This document shows, piece by piece, positions 16,639 through 26,410 of a stretch of 64,000 nucleotides of DNA (position 1 is the first letter of the stretch; each line of letters opens with the position of its first letter). The notes beneath the pieces were generated by a model that had not been told where the DNA came from, ran no database searches, and saw only the letters and a list, made by a program, of their open reading frames with translations. Source of the DNA: NORP309 sp964352735 (GTDB lineage Bacteria; Pseudomonadota; Gammaproteobacteria; Xanthomonadales; Marinicellaceae); NCBI GenBank assembly GCA_964352735.1, contig CAYGTC010000010.1, positions 1 to 64,000 on the forward strand. Reading direction: 5' to 3'. Position numbers and translations under genes: made by a program.

Positions 16639-19488
16639 ATGAAAAAGCTCATCTTTATCAGCTGCATGCTTCTATTAAGTGCTTGTCAGCATATCAATTA
16701 CAATCAACACCACAAGGTCAATGATATAGATTCTCAGAGTACAGATGGATTAAATATTCCATATGAACAAATGACCCTCAATAATGGTTTGAGTGTGATT
16801 TTTCACATTGATCGTTCTGACCCCGTTGTAGCCGTGGCACTGACCGCTCATGTTGGCTCTGCAAGAGAAGAGGCCGGCCTTACGGGTTTTGCTCATTTAT
16901 TTGAACATTTATTGTTTTTAGAGTCAGAAAACTTGGGCAAAGGGGGCTTGGATCAAATGAGTGCCAGGATCGGAGGTTCTGGAGCCAACGGATCAACCAG
17001 TCGTGATGCCACTAATTATTTCCAGACTGTTCCAAATGATGCTTTAGAAAAAATGATATGGGCTGAAGCAGATAAGCTTGGTTATTTTATTAATACAGTC
17101 ACAGAACCCGTATTGGCCAAAGAAAAAGAAGTGGTTAAGAATGAAAAGCGCCAAAGCATAGACAATCGACCTTATGGTCATACCCAATATGTGATTGGTA
17201 AAAATTTATACCCTGAAAGTCACCCATATAATTGGCAAGTCATTGGCTCTTTGCAGGATTTACAAAACGCCACATTGGCTGATGTCAAAGCGTTTTTTAG
17301 GAAATGGTATACACCGAATAATGTCACGTTGGTGATTGCTGGGGATTTTGACATCGCAGAGGCTAAAAGGTGGGTGCATAAATACTTTGATGAGATAGAA
17401 AGAGGGCAAGAAGTTTCGAGACAAGCTAAGCAACCCGTTACATTACAAGCCACTAAAAATTTATATTATGAAGATAATTTTGCTCAAGTTCCTGAGTTAA
17501 CGTATGTGTGGCCGACGGTGCCGAAATATCATCCTGATAGTTATGCGCTAAGTGTGTTGGGTCAATACCTTTCGGTAGGTAAGTTGGCACCCTTGAATCG
17601 TATTTTAATTGATGATAAAAAACTCACATCGGATGTGCAAATGTACCAATACCACTCTGAATTATCTGGTGAAACTGGACTGGTGGTTAGAGCCTATGAT
17701 CAAGTAAAGTTAGAAGACGTGGCAGATGCCATTGATCTGGCATTCGGTAAATTTGAGCAAAAGGGCATTCCTTTGAGTGATCTCAATCGAATCAAAGCCA
17801 GTCAAGAAACCAATTTTTACAACAGTATTGGCAGTGTACTCGGCAAAGCTTTTCAGTTGGCAGAATATGAAATATTTGTTGATGACCCTGGTTTTGTCAA
17901 TCAGGACATTCAGCGTATATTGAATGTAAGCCCCGAACAGGTCATGCAGGTTTATCATAAATACATCAAAGACAAGCGATTGATCAAAACCAGTTTTGTG
18001 CCCAAAGGCCAAAAACACTTGGCATTGACAGGTTCAAAACTGGCCACTGTGCAAGAAGAACAAATTGTCAGTAACAAAGAAGACACTTTTGATCCTTCCA
18101 TCACTGCCACATATGAACGAACGCCTTCATCTTTTGATCGTTCAGTTGAACCCGAATATGGTCCGAGTCCTCAATTAAAAATTCCACAAATATGGAACAA
18201 TGAACTATCATCAGGTATCAAGCTTATTGGTATTGAAAATGATGAGGTGCCCTTGGTCAGAGCCAGGCTGCGTATTAAAGGAGGCTTGTTAAACGAGACA
18301 AAAGATAAGATTGGAGTGTCACATTTACTCGCACAATTGATGACCAAAGGTACAAAAAATAAAACGCCAGCTGAATTTGAGTATGCGATTGATAATTTGG
18401 GTGCCAGTTTGAGTGTTAATGCTGCTGAAGATGGGGTTTATATAAGCGTTAATACTTTATCAAAAAATTACCCTCAAGTGATGGCATTGGTCAGCGAAAT
18501 GCTGCTTGAGCCTCGCTGGGATCAAACCGAGTTGGATTTATTGAAACAGCAAACATTGACCCAAATTCAACAGCAGTTGGCCAACCCCTCCAGTATTGCT
18601 AATTTGCAATTTGATCGATTGGTTTATGGCGAAGAGCACATTTATGCTTACAATCAATTGGGCACTGAACAAACGGTCCAAGCCATCGGCATGACTGACC
18701 TAAAAAACTATTATGACCAATTTATTGCACCAAATGTCAGCAGTTTTAGTGTGGTTGGAGCGATCAGTCAACAACAGGTGGTCGATTCATTGCATGTGCT
18801 TAATCAGCAATGGGCTAAACGAGCTATTGTTTTTAAAACCATGCCTGAAATGAAACCATTGGATAAACCACAGGTTTATTTTTATGATTTTCCTGATGCA
18901 AAACAATCACAATTGCGTTTTGGTTACCAGGCCATGAAGTTTACTGATCAAGATTTTTACCCCGCAAATGTTATGAATTATCGTCTCGGTGGCGGAGGTT
19001 TTGCCTCACAATTGACACAACAGTTGCGTGAAACCAAAGGTTATACTTATGGCATAGGGTCAAGTTTTTCTGGTTCAGATATTGCTGGGCCATTTACCAT
19101 AGCATCAGGTGTGCGCAGTAATGTCACCTATGAATCCGTGGCTTTGATTATTGATATTCTGAAAAACTATGGCAAAAATTTCAATGCCGATGATTTGTCA
19201 GTCAGCCAAGGCTATTTGATTAAAAGTAATGCCAGAAGGTTTGAGACTTTGGGCGCAAAGTTGGCCATGATCAATAACATAGACCAGTTTGATTTACCTG
19301 ATGACTATATGTCAATGAGAGAACAAATCGTCCGTTCTATGACTGTTAATGACATCAAAAAACTTGCAGATAAATATGTCAATCCGCAACGTATGAATTA
19401 CCTGATTGTTGGAGACGCTAAAACTCAACTAAAACGGCTTGAGCAATTGGGTCTGGGCCCCGTCATTCTGCTAAATAATCAACAATAG
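16639..19488 (+). CDS. M16 (pitrilysin-type) zinc metallopeptidase lipoprotein
   Basis: 949 residues. The signal peptide ends in the lipobox LSAC (C16), so the protein is a lipoprotein of the periplasmic face or outer membrane. Two M16 units follow. The N-terminal one has the inverted zinc motif HLFEH (H86, E89, H90) and the distal ligand E169 in VVKNEKR; the C-terminal one (from about 520) lacks HxxEH and has the substrate-clamping RxxxGYTYG-type region (RETKGYTYGIG), the usual division of labour in this family. It degrades peptides taken into its closed chamber. It converges with a TonB receptor gene, sharing a strong terminator. Confidence 0.93.
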   Translation: MKKLIFISCMLLLSACQHINYNQHHKVNDIDSQSTDGLNIPYEQMTLNNGLSVIFHIDRSDPVVAVALTAHVGSAREEAGLTGFAHLFEHLLFLESENLGKGGLDQMSARIGGSGANGSTSRDATNYFQTVPNDALEKMIWAEADKLGYFINTVTEPVLAKEKEVVKNEKRQSIDNRPYGHTQYVIGKNLYPESHPYNWQVIGSLQDLQNATLADVKAFFRKWYTPNNVTLVIAGDFDIAEAKRWVHKYFDEIERGQEVSRQAKQPVTLQATKNLYYEDNFAQVPELTYVWPTVPKYHPDSYALSVLGQYLSVGKLAPLNRILIDDKKLTSDVQMYQYHSELSGETGLVVRAYDQVKLEDVADAIDLAFGKFEQKGIPLSDLNRIKASQETNFYNSIGSVLGKAFQLAEYEIFVDDPGFVNQDIQRILNVSPEQVMQVYHKYIKDKRLIKTSFVPKGQKHLALTGSKLATVQEEQIVSNKEDTFDPSITATYERTPSSFDRSVEPEYGPSPQLKIPQIWNNELSSGIKLIGIENDEVPLVRARLRIKGGLLNETKDKIGVSHLLAQLMTKGTKNKTPAEFEYAIDNLGASLSVNAAEDGVYISVNTLSKNYPQVMALVSEMLLEPRWDQTELDLLKQQTLTQIQQQLANPSSIANLQFDRLVYGEEHIYAYNQLGTEQTVQAIGMTDLKNYYDQFIAPNVSSFSVVGAISQQQVVDSLHVLNQQWAKRAIVFKTMPEMKPLDKPQVYFYDFPDAKQSQLRFGYQAMKFTDQDFYPANVMNYRLGGGGFASQLTQQLRETKGYTYGIGSSFSGSDIAGPFTIASGVRSNVTYESVALIIDILKNYGKNFNADDLSVSQGYLIKSNARRFETLGAKLAMINNIDQFDLPDDYMSMREQIVRSMTVNDIKKLADKYVNPQRMNYLIVGDAKTQLKRLEQLGLGPVILLNNQQ

Positions 19489-19498
19489 AATTGGGTAT

Positions 19499-19544
19499 AA
19501 AAAGGGCAAGGTATGTATTGAATCAACAATGCTTTGCCCTTTTT
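19499..19544. terminator. Bidirectional terminator
   Basis: AAAAAGGGCAA (19499-19509) pairs with TTGCCCTTTTT (19534-19544) between the convergent M16 peptidase and TonB receptor genes. T runs close the stem on both strands. Confidence 0.85.
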
Positions 19545-19564
19545 AGATGACAACTCCTTTAGTT

Positions 19565-22384
19565 TCAAAAGGCCATATTCCATCGCATGAACCACGTGCG
19601 TCCAAACACGCGATATGTAGAGGCCTGTGTATGATTCAGGTTACTTGCCGCATCAATAAAAACCGGGTCTTTATCTAAAAAGTTATTGATGCCAAAAGTG
19701 ATTGTTGCGTCATTAATTGGTGTTTGATAGGCTACACTGATGTCATTATAAACTTGAGAACCAATTTTTTGATTTCCTGGTGTAGAAGAAAATTGTATTG
19801 GCGCCTCAATGCCACTGAGGTACTGTAATTGGTAATTGATTTGCCAATCACCTCGATGCCATTGTGCTATGATTTGGACTTTGTCTTCGATATAAACCTG
19901 TTCATTGCTAAACTGACCTGTCAACTCATTGGTTTCAGTGATTGAATTTTGTTGGGATTCATACTCCAGTATTGTGCTGTAATGCACACCCAGATCAAAT
20001 TCGCCCCATTCGTTTTGGAAAGTATAGTTGAGATTGACATCAATGCCTGATATTTTTTGTTGGACCGTGTTATCGAAGGTGCCATCAATAAAACTGATGA
20101 GACCATTGGTGTTTCTCACGACTCTACTGCATTGATGCGAATTGGCATCTCCACTGTTTAAACAGTTAAAGATGATGTCATTGGCTGTATTTTCTGTGAT
20201 GCCATCATCAATGTCAAATTGCCACCAATTAAGCCCAAGATTGAATCCCGGTAAAAATTCAGGTCGCCAATCAGCGCCAAGAAATGTGTTTTTGGCAGTG
20301 GTATGATTGAGATCTTGGTTACCACCACGGGTCAATGGAAATATTGGGTCAATGATAACGCCTGGGTCATTGGGAACACCTTGAGCCAAACATACGGCTT
20401 GTTGTTCTGGTGTTAAACTGTTAAACCCTGAACCAATGAGACAGGGGTCGAAGTCTAGTAGAAAGGTTGAATATCTTTGCGTGTAGAGTTGAACAGTGGT
20501 TGGTTCTTGGAAGGCTTCACTGTAACCTGCATTGATTAAAAATGAGGTGGTTGGTTGATAGGTTAGGGAGGCTTGTAGACTGTTTGGGCTTCCTACAATC
20601 GAATGCTTATCATGCCTGCCATTCACATCAAAAAACAATTGCCCCATTGTCTCGTGATTGATCAATGGCACATGTATTCCACTGTAAAAACTGCTGACTT
20701 CATAATCTCCGGATGGTACTTGAAAATCATTAAAAAGGATTAATGAATTGCGCCTAAATTCATTGGCTAAAAAATCAGTTTCTTGTTTTCGATATTCAAG
20801 GCCAAAGTGGGCATCAACAGAACCTGCTTGTGATTCCAATAAAGATCCAGAAATATGGGCATTAAAAACATTGAGCTTATCGGTGGTGGTATCCGTCAAG
20901 TCCGCACTGATATAATTGATCATATCTGTAGTAATGGTTCCGGGTCCGCCAAATAGATTCAAAGGCACACATCCAGCAATGGTCAGCTCTGGCGTGCCGC
21001 AAACGGCTACGCCATTTTCATCAAAATAAGAAGGCCCTAATGCATTAAGGAGCCTCGGGCCAAGCAATCGATCAATGGTTGTGTCTTTGATTGTACGCAT
21101 ACCGTAATTATAGCTGGCTTGCCACTGCCAAGTATTGTTTGCAAAATCGCCATTGATGCCAATGACAGCCTGATATTGTTGCACATCTTGATTGTTTCGG
21201 CGTTCTAATTCAGTCATCCTGCGCCGAACTCGAACAATCTCTTCAGCAAAGGGATTATAGACATTCTCTGCTGAAATGCCGTTGCCGCCAAACATCAAGG
21301 GTGCTGCAGGGTTATTGATGCTGTCAAAGGGTAAGGGCGCCTGTTTTTGACTCGAAGTTCTGTCGTTGTATCTGATATTGGCAAATAAACGTACGTGATT
21401 AAATTCGTGATTGGCATTAACAAAAATATTTGTTTTTTCATAGGGTGTTTGTATGAGACTGAATGGCGCATAGTTATAAGAGTCGTTATCAGGATCAGAA
21501 AAACTGCCAATATACGGTCTAAAATTATCTGGTGTTAAAAGTGCACCTGGCGTTCCACAATCTCCTGTTGCTGGACTATTTCCGTTAATTGTCAGTGCTG
21601 GTCCGCCGCTTGCCAGATTGAATACCCCACATGGGATACGAGAACTGCCAATGGCCAATAAGTAATCCGCATTGACATTGAAACCACCATTCTGATAGGC
21701 TTGTGCATCAGAAATAAAATAACTGTTTTGTAAAAAGGCATATGGCGTGTCGCTGCGCAGTGCACCCTGTTGGTCTTCATGCTGAAAACCAATTGTTAGA
21801 TTGCCTTGGTCAATATTGTGACCAAAAATAAAGCTGGCCTGTTTTTTTTCAAGATTATCGGTTTCAAATGAGTCACTGTAAGTGGCTTCAATTTCTGTGC
21901 CAGAAAAGCCTTTTCTGGTAATGATATTGACCACGCCAGCAACGGCATTGGCACCATAAATGGCTGAGGCGCTTTGTGGCAATATTTCTACCCTTTGAAT
22001 CATGACTGAAGGTATGCTTTGAAAATCACCATTGTCGACTGTTCTTTGACCATCTACCAATACCAATGTTCGACCACTGCCCAAACCACGTAAGTCGATT
22101 CGCACATCTCCATTACCATTCAGATTGGTTCGGCTGTTTATCGGAGAACCGTTAAAAACAGGGAGTCTTTGTAATAACTCACCTACATTTGTAATGCCTG
22201 TGCTCAATAATTGTTCTCTCTCAATAATTATTAGAGCTGGATTATTATCTATATTCAGATGTGTGCCTGTAATCGATTTGTTTTTTGCATAGCTGTATTG
22301 ATTGATAACCACAGAGGTAATTACAGTGCCAAAAAATAAAACCCTTCTAATGGCGGCCAAAGCTTTGTTGTGCTGTATTTTCAT
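19565..22384 (-). CDS. TonB-dependent outer membrane receptor
   Basis: About 939 residues. After an N-terminal export region comes a plug domain (LLQRLPVFNG, DLRGLGSGRTLVLVDGQR, VEILPQSASAIYGANAVAGVVNIITRK) and a 22-strand barrel ending in an aromatic residue (WFMRWNMAF). There is no N-terminal STN signalling domain. This branch, common in Xanthomonadales and sphingomonads, imports large substrates driven by TonB; the substrate is unknown. The frame is open to a TTG at 22450; the ATG at 22384 is preferred although neither has a clear Shine-Dalgarno. It is divergent from an ECF sigma operon and has a truncated paralog at 24381-25970. Confidence 0.9.
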   Translation of the reverse strand: MKIQHNKALAAIRRVLFFGTVITSVVINQYSYAKNKSITGTHLNIDNNPALIIIEREQLLSTGITNVGELLQRLPVFNGSPINSRTNLNGNGDVRIDLRGLGSGRTLVLVDGQRTVDNGDFQSIPSVMIQRVEILPQSASAIYGANAVAGVVNIITRKGFSGTEIEATYSDSFETDNLEKKQASFIFGHNIDQGNLTIGFQHEDQQGALRSDTPYAFLQNSYFISDAQAYQNGGFNVNADYLLAIGSSRIPCGVFNLASGGPALTINGNSPATGDCGTPGALLTPDNFRPYIGSFSDPDNDSYNYAPFSLIQTPYEKTNIFVNANHEFNHVRLFANIRYNDRTSSQKQAPLPFDSINNPAAPLMFGGNGISAENVYNPFAEEIVRVRRRMTELERRNNQDVQQYQAVIGINGDFANNTWQWQASYNYGMRTIKDTTIDRLLGPRLLNALGPSYFDENGVAVCGTPELTIAGCVPLNLFGGPGTITTDMINYISADLTDTTTDKLNVFNAHISGSLLESQAGSVDAHFGLEYRKQETDFLANEFRRNSLILFNDFQVPSGDYEVSSFYSGIHVPLINHETMGQLFFDVNGRHDKHSIVGSPNSLQASLTYQPTTSFLINAGYSEAFQEPTTVQLYTQRYSTFLLDFDPCLIGSGFNSLTPEQQAVCLAQGVPNDPGVIIDPIFPLTRGGNQDLNHTTAKNTFLGADWRPEFLPGFNLGLNWWQFDIDDGITENTANDIIFNCLNSGDANSHQCSRVVRNTNGLISFIDGTFDNTVQQKISGIDVNLNYTFQNEWGEFDLGVHYSTILEYESQQNSITETNELTGQFSNEQVYIEDKVQIIAQWHRGDWQINYQLQYLSGIEAPIQFSSTPGNQKIGSQVYNDISVAYQTPINDATITFGINNFLDKDPVFIDAASNLNHTQASTYRVFGRTWFMRWNMAF

Positions 22385-22609
22385 AAGTTTGTAAGATTTT
22401 TCAATAGGATTTAATAATGATTGTCCAATAAAGTTACGTTTTATAAACAATTTACATGATTTTAGATTAAAAACTATTAAAAGTGTAGTACTAATTTTCA
22501 GGTATGATTGGTTTTTTTATGTGTCAGATCATTGACATGGAAAATAGGTTTATCATATTTTTTTATAAAAAATGCAACCATTTATTAAGCTGCGACATCT
22601 ATAGGATTA

Positions 22610-23221
22610 ATGAGTATTAAATCTACATTTGATAGTGTGGCCTGTGATAAGTTAATTAAGGCAGCACAAAAAGGCGACATGGAATCACATGAAGTGATAT
22701 TCCGGCAATTTTCGCCTGCGGTTTATAATTTAGCATTGAGGATAACATCACAAAAACAGGCTGCAGAAGATATCTTACAGAACACTTTTATCAATGTATT
22801 GAATAAAATCAAAAGCTTCAGATACGAAGCACCATTTGGTATGTGGTTACGTAAAATCACTGTGAATCAGGTATTGATGTATATCAGAAAACAGAATAAT
22901 CATAACAAATACCACATGTCATTACTTGATGAAGATAACATTGTTAATCTTTATCCATCCTTAATAGAACAATGTAATACCGAGGCAAAAACTTGTCATG
23001 CAGATAACCAATTGGATTTATTTGTTTTGATGGAGCAATTGCCTCTGACAACAAGAACTATATTGTGGTTAAAAGAGGTAGAGGGTTATACACACCAGGA
23101 AATCGCAGAAATGATGGGCAAAACCCAGAGTTATTCTAAATCCGTGGTTTCACGGGCTTATCAAGTTTTACGGAGTCGCTTTATGACTTCATCAAAAAAA
23201 CAAACAGTGGAGAAAAACTAA
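22610..23221 (+). CDS. ECF-type RNA polymerase sigma factor
   Basis: 203 residues with sigma region 2 at about 25-95 (LALRITSQKQAAEDILQNTF, FGMWLRKITVNQVLMYIRK) and region 4 at about 145-195 (LPLTTRTILWLKEVEGYTHQEIAEMMGKT). Region 3 is absent, as in ECF factors. AGGA lies five bases before the ATG. Its stop overlaps the start of the anti-sigma gene by one base (TAATG). A weak promoter-like pair (TTGACA 22532-22537, TATTTT 22556-22561) lies upstream. The divergent TonB receptor is a plausible target, but the receptor lacks an STN domain, so this is not a FecA-type relay. Confidence 0.9.
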   Translation: MSIKSTFDSVACDKLIKAAQKGDMESHEVIFRQFSPAVYNLALRITSQKQAAEDILQNTFINVLNKIKSFRYEAPFGMWLRKITVNQVLMYIRKQNNHNKYHMSLLDEDNIVNLYPSLIEQCNTEAKTCHADNQLDLFVLMEQLPLTTRTILWLKEVEGYTHQEIAEMMGKTQSYSKSVVSRAYQVLRSRFMTSSKKQTVEKN

Positions 23222-23820
23222 TGCATGCTAATGTCGATGAATTATTAGCAATAAAAGATGGCAAAACCCTAGCCATAAGTCCACATGTGGATAAATGTGC
23301 ATACTGTCAACTAGCCTTGTATGAGTTAAAACAAACACAAAAAGAGTTGAACCAATTAACAGCAAAAGTGCCAGATAATGCTTGGAAAAATATTTGTAAT
23401 GAATACGATTCGATACAAAAAAAACGGCACAATCGACGTTTATTAACTGCCATTTATACGTTGGCGGCAACCGTATTAATTACTGGCGGCGGTATCATTT
23501 TTATGTTTGCAGGCTATGATACAAGGCAAAATGGCCAAGGCCGCCAACTCATGCAATTGATTGCTGATTCCAATGCATTAGAAAATATGATAGAGATACA
23601 ACGTACCACAGATAATCAGGCTTTGAACCAACAAGCATCCCTGAGTATCGATAAACTTAAATGGCGTTTGATGATGATCGATCAAAAAATCCAATCGCTT
23701 TCAGTGGATGATATCGATAAAAAAATGATTTTATGGCAAGATAGAATCAGAGCCTTAAAAGCCATCAGCGATGGTTACCATACATTAAACAATAATAACA
23801 ATGAACCCCAGCTATTATAG
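23221..23820 (+). CDS. Putative membrane anti-sigma factor with zinc motif
   Basis: 199 residues. The N-terminal cytoplasmic part carries H22-x3-C26-x2-C29 (PHVDKCAYCQ), the zinc-binding anti-sigma motif, followed by one membrane helix at about 78-101 (LTAIYTLAATVLITGGGIIF) and a periplasmic, helical 95-residue tail. Position directly behind the sigma gene with a one-base overlap supports the call. The periplasmic tail would sense or be cleaved in response to an envelope signal. Confidence 0.8.
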   Translation: MHANVDELLAIKDGKTLAISPHVDKCAYCQLALYELKQTQKELNQLTAKVPDNAWKNICNEYDSIQKKRHNRRLLTAIYTLAATVLITGGGIIFMFAGYDTRQNGQGRQLMQLIADSNALENMIEIQRTTDNQALNQQASLSIDKLKWRLMMIDQKIQSLSVDDIDKKMILWQDRIRALKAISDGYHTLNNNNNEPQLL

Positions 23821-23827
23821 GTGCCCT

Positions 23828-24310
23828 ATGAAAAATATCTTTTTATTCACCCTGTTATTGGCTTTTTATTTGCCCGTTCATGCTGGTGAAGAAAGTTGTA
23901 ATTGTACTGTTGAAGACATAGAAAAAGAAACGTCTTATTTGGCGAAAAAACTGCTTGAATTGACCAAAAAGGATCAGTTTGTTATTGAACATGAAAAATC
24001 TATGGAAACCATTATTGGTTTTTGTACTGATGTGACTGTTCACGGTATTATTTTGACCTGTATTACGCCGGATTTAGATCCTTTTAAAAAGGGAATGTTG
24101 ACAGGAGATAAAGTTTTGCGGATAGATGAGTATAACTTTGTGAATAATACTTTGCAGGCAAGTGACAAAGCTTTTCGTCAGATGAAAGCACAAATAAAAC
24201 CGGGGGATCTATTGACCATTGAATACATCAGAGACGATGAGCTTAAAGAGGTGAAGATACAAGTCAGTGAAATCACCCATCCTGGTTTTAGGTTAGAGGT
24301 TTACCAATAA
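23828..24310 (+). CDS. Exported PDZ-like domain protein
   Basis: 160 residues from the ATG at 23828, which begins a clear signal peptide (MKNIFLFTLLLAFYLPVHAG) and has AGGTG upstream; a longer frame overlapping the anti-sigma gene is less likely. After a short CNC segment and a helical region, residues 55-155 have the PDZ layout: HGIILTCITPDLDPFKKGMLTGDKVLRI...KPGDLLTIEYIRDDELKEVKIQ. It lies seven bases behind the anti-sigma gene. A periplasmic PDZ protein here could help regulate or cleave the anti-sigma factor, as PDZ proteases do for RseA, but no protease domain is present. Confidence 0.75.
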   Translation: MKNIFLFTLLLAFYLPVHAGEESCNCTVEDIEKETSYLAKKLLELTKKDQFVIEHEKSMETIIGFCTDVTVHGIILTCITPDLDPFKKGMLTGDKVLRIDEYNFVNNTLQASDKAFRQMKAQIKPGDLLTIEYIRDDELKEVKIQVSEITHPGFRLEVYQ

Positions 24311-24380
24311 TTTGTTCGTTTAATGGTTATTTCTGGCCCAGATATTGCGTCATTAAGCCATACGGCAACAAAGTAAATTT

Positions 24381-25970
24381 TTAAAAAGAGGTGCTCCATC
24401 TTAAAAACCACGTTCTTCCAAACGATCGATAGGTCGCTGGCTGGGTACCACCATTGCTGGCACTTTCGATAAAAGCAGGAGCTTTATCAAAAATGTTATT
24501 GATACCAAAGGTCAGGTTCGTTTTATGAATCCCGAACTTATAGGAAACAGCCAGGTCATTGTAAGCTTGGCTACCAATACTTTGGGTAATTGTGTTGAAG
24601 TCTCCGCCGTTGCTGATTAAACTGAATTCATTAAAGTTTTGTAAATCAGCATGAATATTACCAATGTAGTTTAATACATAAGTGACGCCCCATACCCCAT
24701 AATTCCAGTTTGCTGAAAGCTGTGCTTTGTCATCAAGATAAGTCGTGTTATTTGTAAATCGGCCTTCAAGAGATTGCTCAGGAGCACTGGCAAAATCTTG
24801 AGTGTCGTTATCCAATGTTTTGCTGTATTGCAGGTTTAAATCAAATTGGCCTAAATCACTACTGAAAGTATAGTTTAAGTCGAAATCAATGCCTTCAACT
24901 TCAGTGTTAGAAACATTAATGGGTCCACCAAGAACAGATATAATACTGCCATCTTCACGCCTAGAGACGCGTTGACATGCTGTGGAGATAGCACTGCCAC
25001 TGTCTAAACAATTGAATATGTTTTCTCTTAAACTGAGTTTATTAAAGCCATCTTTTAAATCAAGTTGCCACCAGTTAATGGAACTACTGAGTCCTCTGAT
25101 TGACTCTGGAGACCATGTGACACCCAATGACTTTGTTACTCCAACTTCGGGAGATAAATCGGGGTTACCTCCGGTAATCTGTCTTAGTTGAGCATCTGCC
25201 TGAAGCAACCCACCCTGCGGCACGCCTTGGGTCAGACAAATACTTTGTTGTTCTACAGTCAAAAGATTAAAAGACCCTGCCTCACATGGGTCAATAGCAA
25301 TAGGGAAGGTGTTTATTGGTTTTGCAAAAAGTAAATCAATGCTGGGTTCGTGGAATACTTCATTGTATGTAGCACGAATATTTATTGAATCTAATGGTTG
25401 ATAATTAAAGCTGCCTTGTAATGTGGTATTAGATTCTCCTGTTGAATAGTCACCATAATGGACTCCTACATTCAGGTCTAATTTGCCATATGATTTGTTT
25501 TCTAACAAAGGTGCATTAAATTCGGCATACAAACTTTTTACATTGTAATTATTAGGTGGTGGCACTGGTTTGCCAAGAGGATAGCCAATACGGGCAATGG
25601 ATTGATCAGCAATAAACTCTGAATCCAGTTCTCTGTACTCAACACCAAATGCAGAGTGAACTGAACCAGCAGGTAAATCAAATAAAACACCAGAGGCATT
25701 GGCATTAAATACACTTAATTGTGTTGTGGTAACATCAGTCATTGTTGAGCTGATGTAATCTGTCATTTCAGGTGTTATCGTTCCGGTACCACCAAACAAG
25801 TTTAATGGTACACAATTGGCTATAACATTATCAGGTGTGCCACAAGTAGCCACGCCATTGGTGTCAAAAAATGAAGGGCCTAATGCACTGAACAAACGAG
25901 AATTGATGAATCGGTTAAATGTTTTTGCCTGATTTTTTCTATGTACATAATTATAGCTGGCTTCCAGCAA
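24381..25970 (-). pseudogene. TonB-dependent receptor remnant (5' part deleted)
   Basis: About 525 residues of the C-terminal barrel of a receptor like that at 19565-22384; the shared segments include ALGPS-FDxNGV, CVPLNLFGG and the final WFLRWSTSF. Signal peptide, plug and the first barrel strands are missing. Similarity to the intact paralog begins abruptly at GAAGCCAGCTATAATTA (just after the codons for WQ-ASYNY in the paralog). Upstream of that point the DNA is acylase sequence in another frame. The open frame continues to an ATG at 26009 only by chance. No internal stops, so the loss may be recent. It cannot be exported as it stands. Confidence 0.85.
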
Positions 25971-26358
25971 AGGCATCACATAATTGTTGAATATGTTTTG
26001 GTGCATCATGGTATTCTTGTTGAGAGTATTTTACCAATTGTAATTTGCGTACAAATACATCCCACCGAAGGTGGTCTTTACCTTTGATTGCAGAGACTTG
26101 ACCAGATAATTTAATATAAGCTTGTTCCATGTAATGAAACTCATCTTCGGCACGGGCATAAGCGGCCCCAAAGATGACATCTGCATCAGTTTTACCATAG
26201 ACATGTGGAACCCCAAAGTTGTCTCGATAAATGGTTGCTTGATAAATATTTGAGCTCTTTTTGTGTTTTTGACAACCGCTACAGAAGAGAACAACCATAA
26301 TGAATATCTGAATTATTTGCACTATACTTAAATACCTTTGCGATTTTAAAATTGGCAC
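25951..26358 (-). pseudogene. Penicillin/acyl-homoserine-lactone acylase 5' remnant
   Basis: 135 residues from a GTG start: a lipoprotein-like leader (LFCSGCQK), then IYRDNFGVPHVYGKTDADVIFGAAYARAEDEF, the classic N-terminus of the penicillin amidase (Ntn-hydrolase) family. Family members are 700-850 residues, with the nucleophile serine at the start of the beta subunit, which is lost here. The acylase frame runs to LCDAFA and ends four codons into TonB receptor DNA at a TAA (25953-25951). The protein has no catalytic residue and is a relic. It lies 52 bases behind a broken AraC-type regulator gene. Confidence 0.85.
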
Positions 26359-26410
26359 ATTAGCATGCTTGATACATTCAATCGTGCGCTTGCATCCAGG
26401 CGTACGTTTT

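Noticed and set aside
24381..26009. Receptor remnant as a real gene starting with ATG at 26009
   Set aside because: The first 13 or so codons are acylase DNA read in the wrong frame and there is no signal peptide or plug domain.
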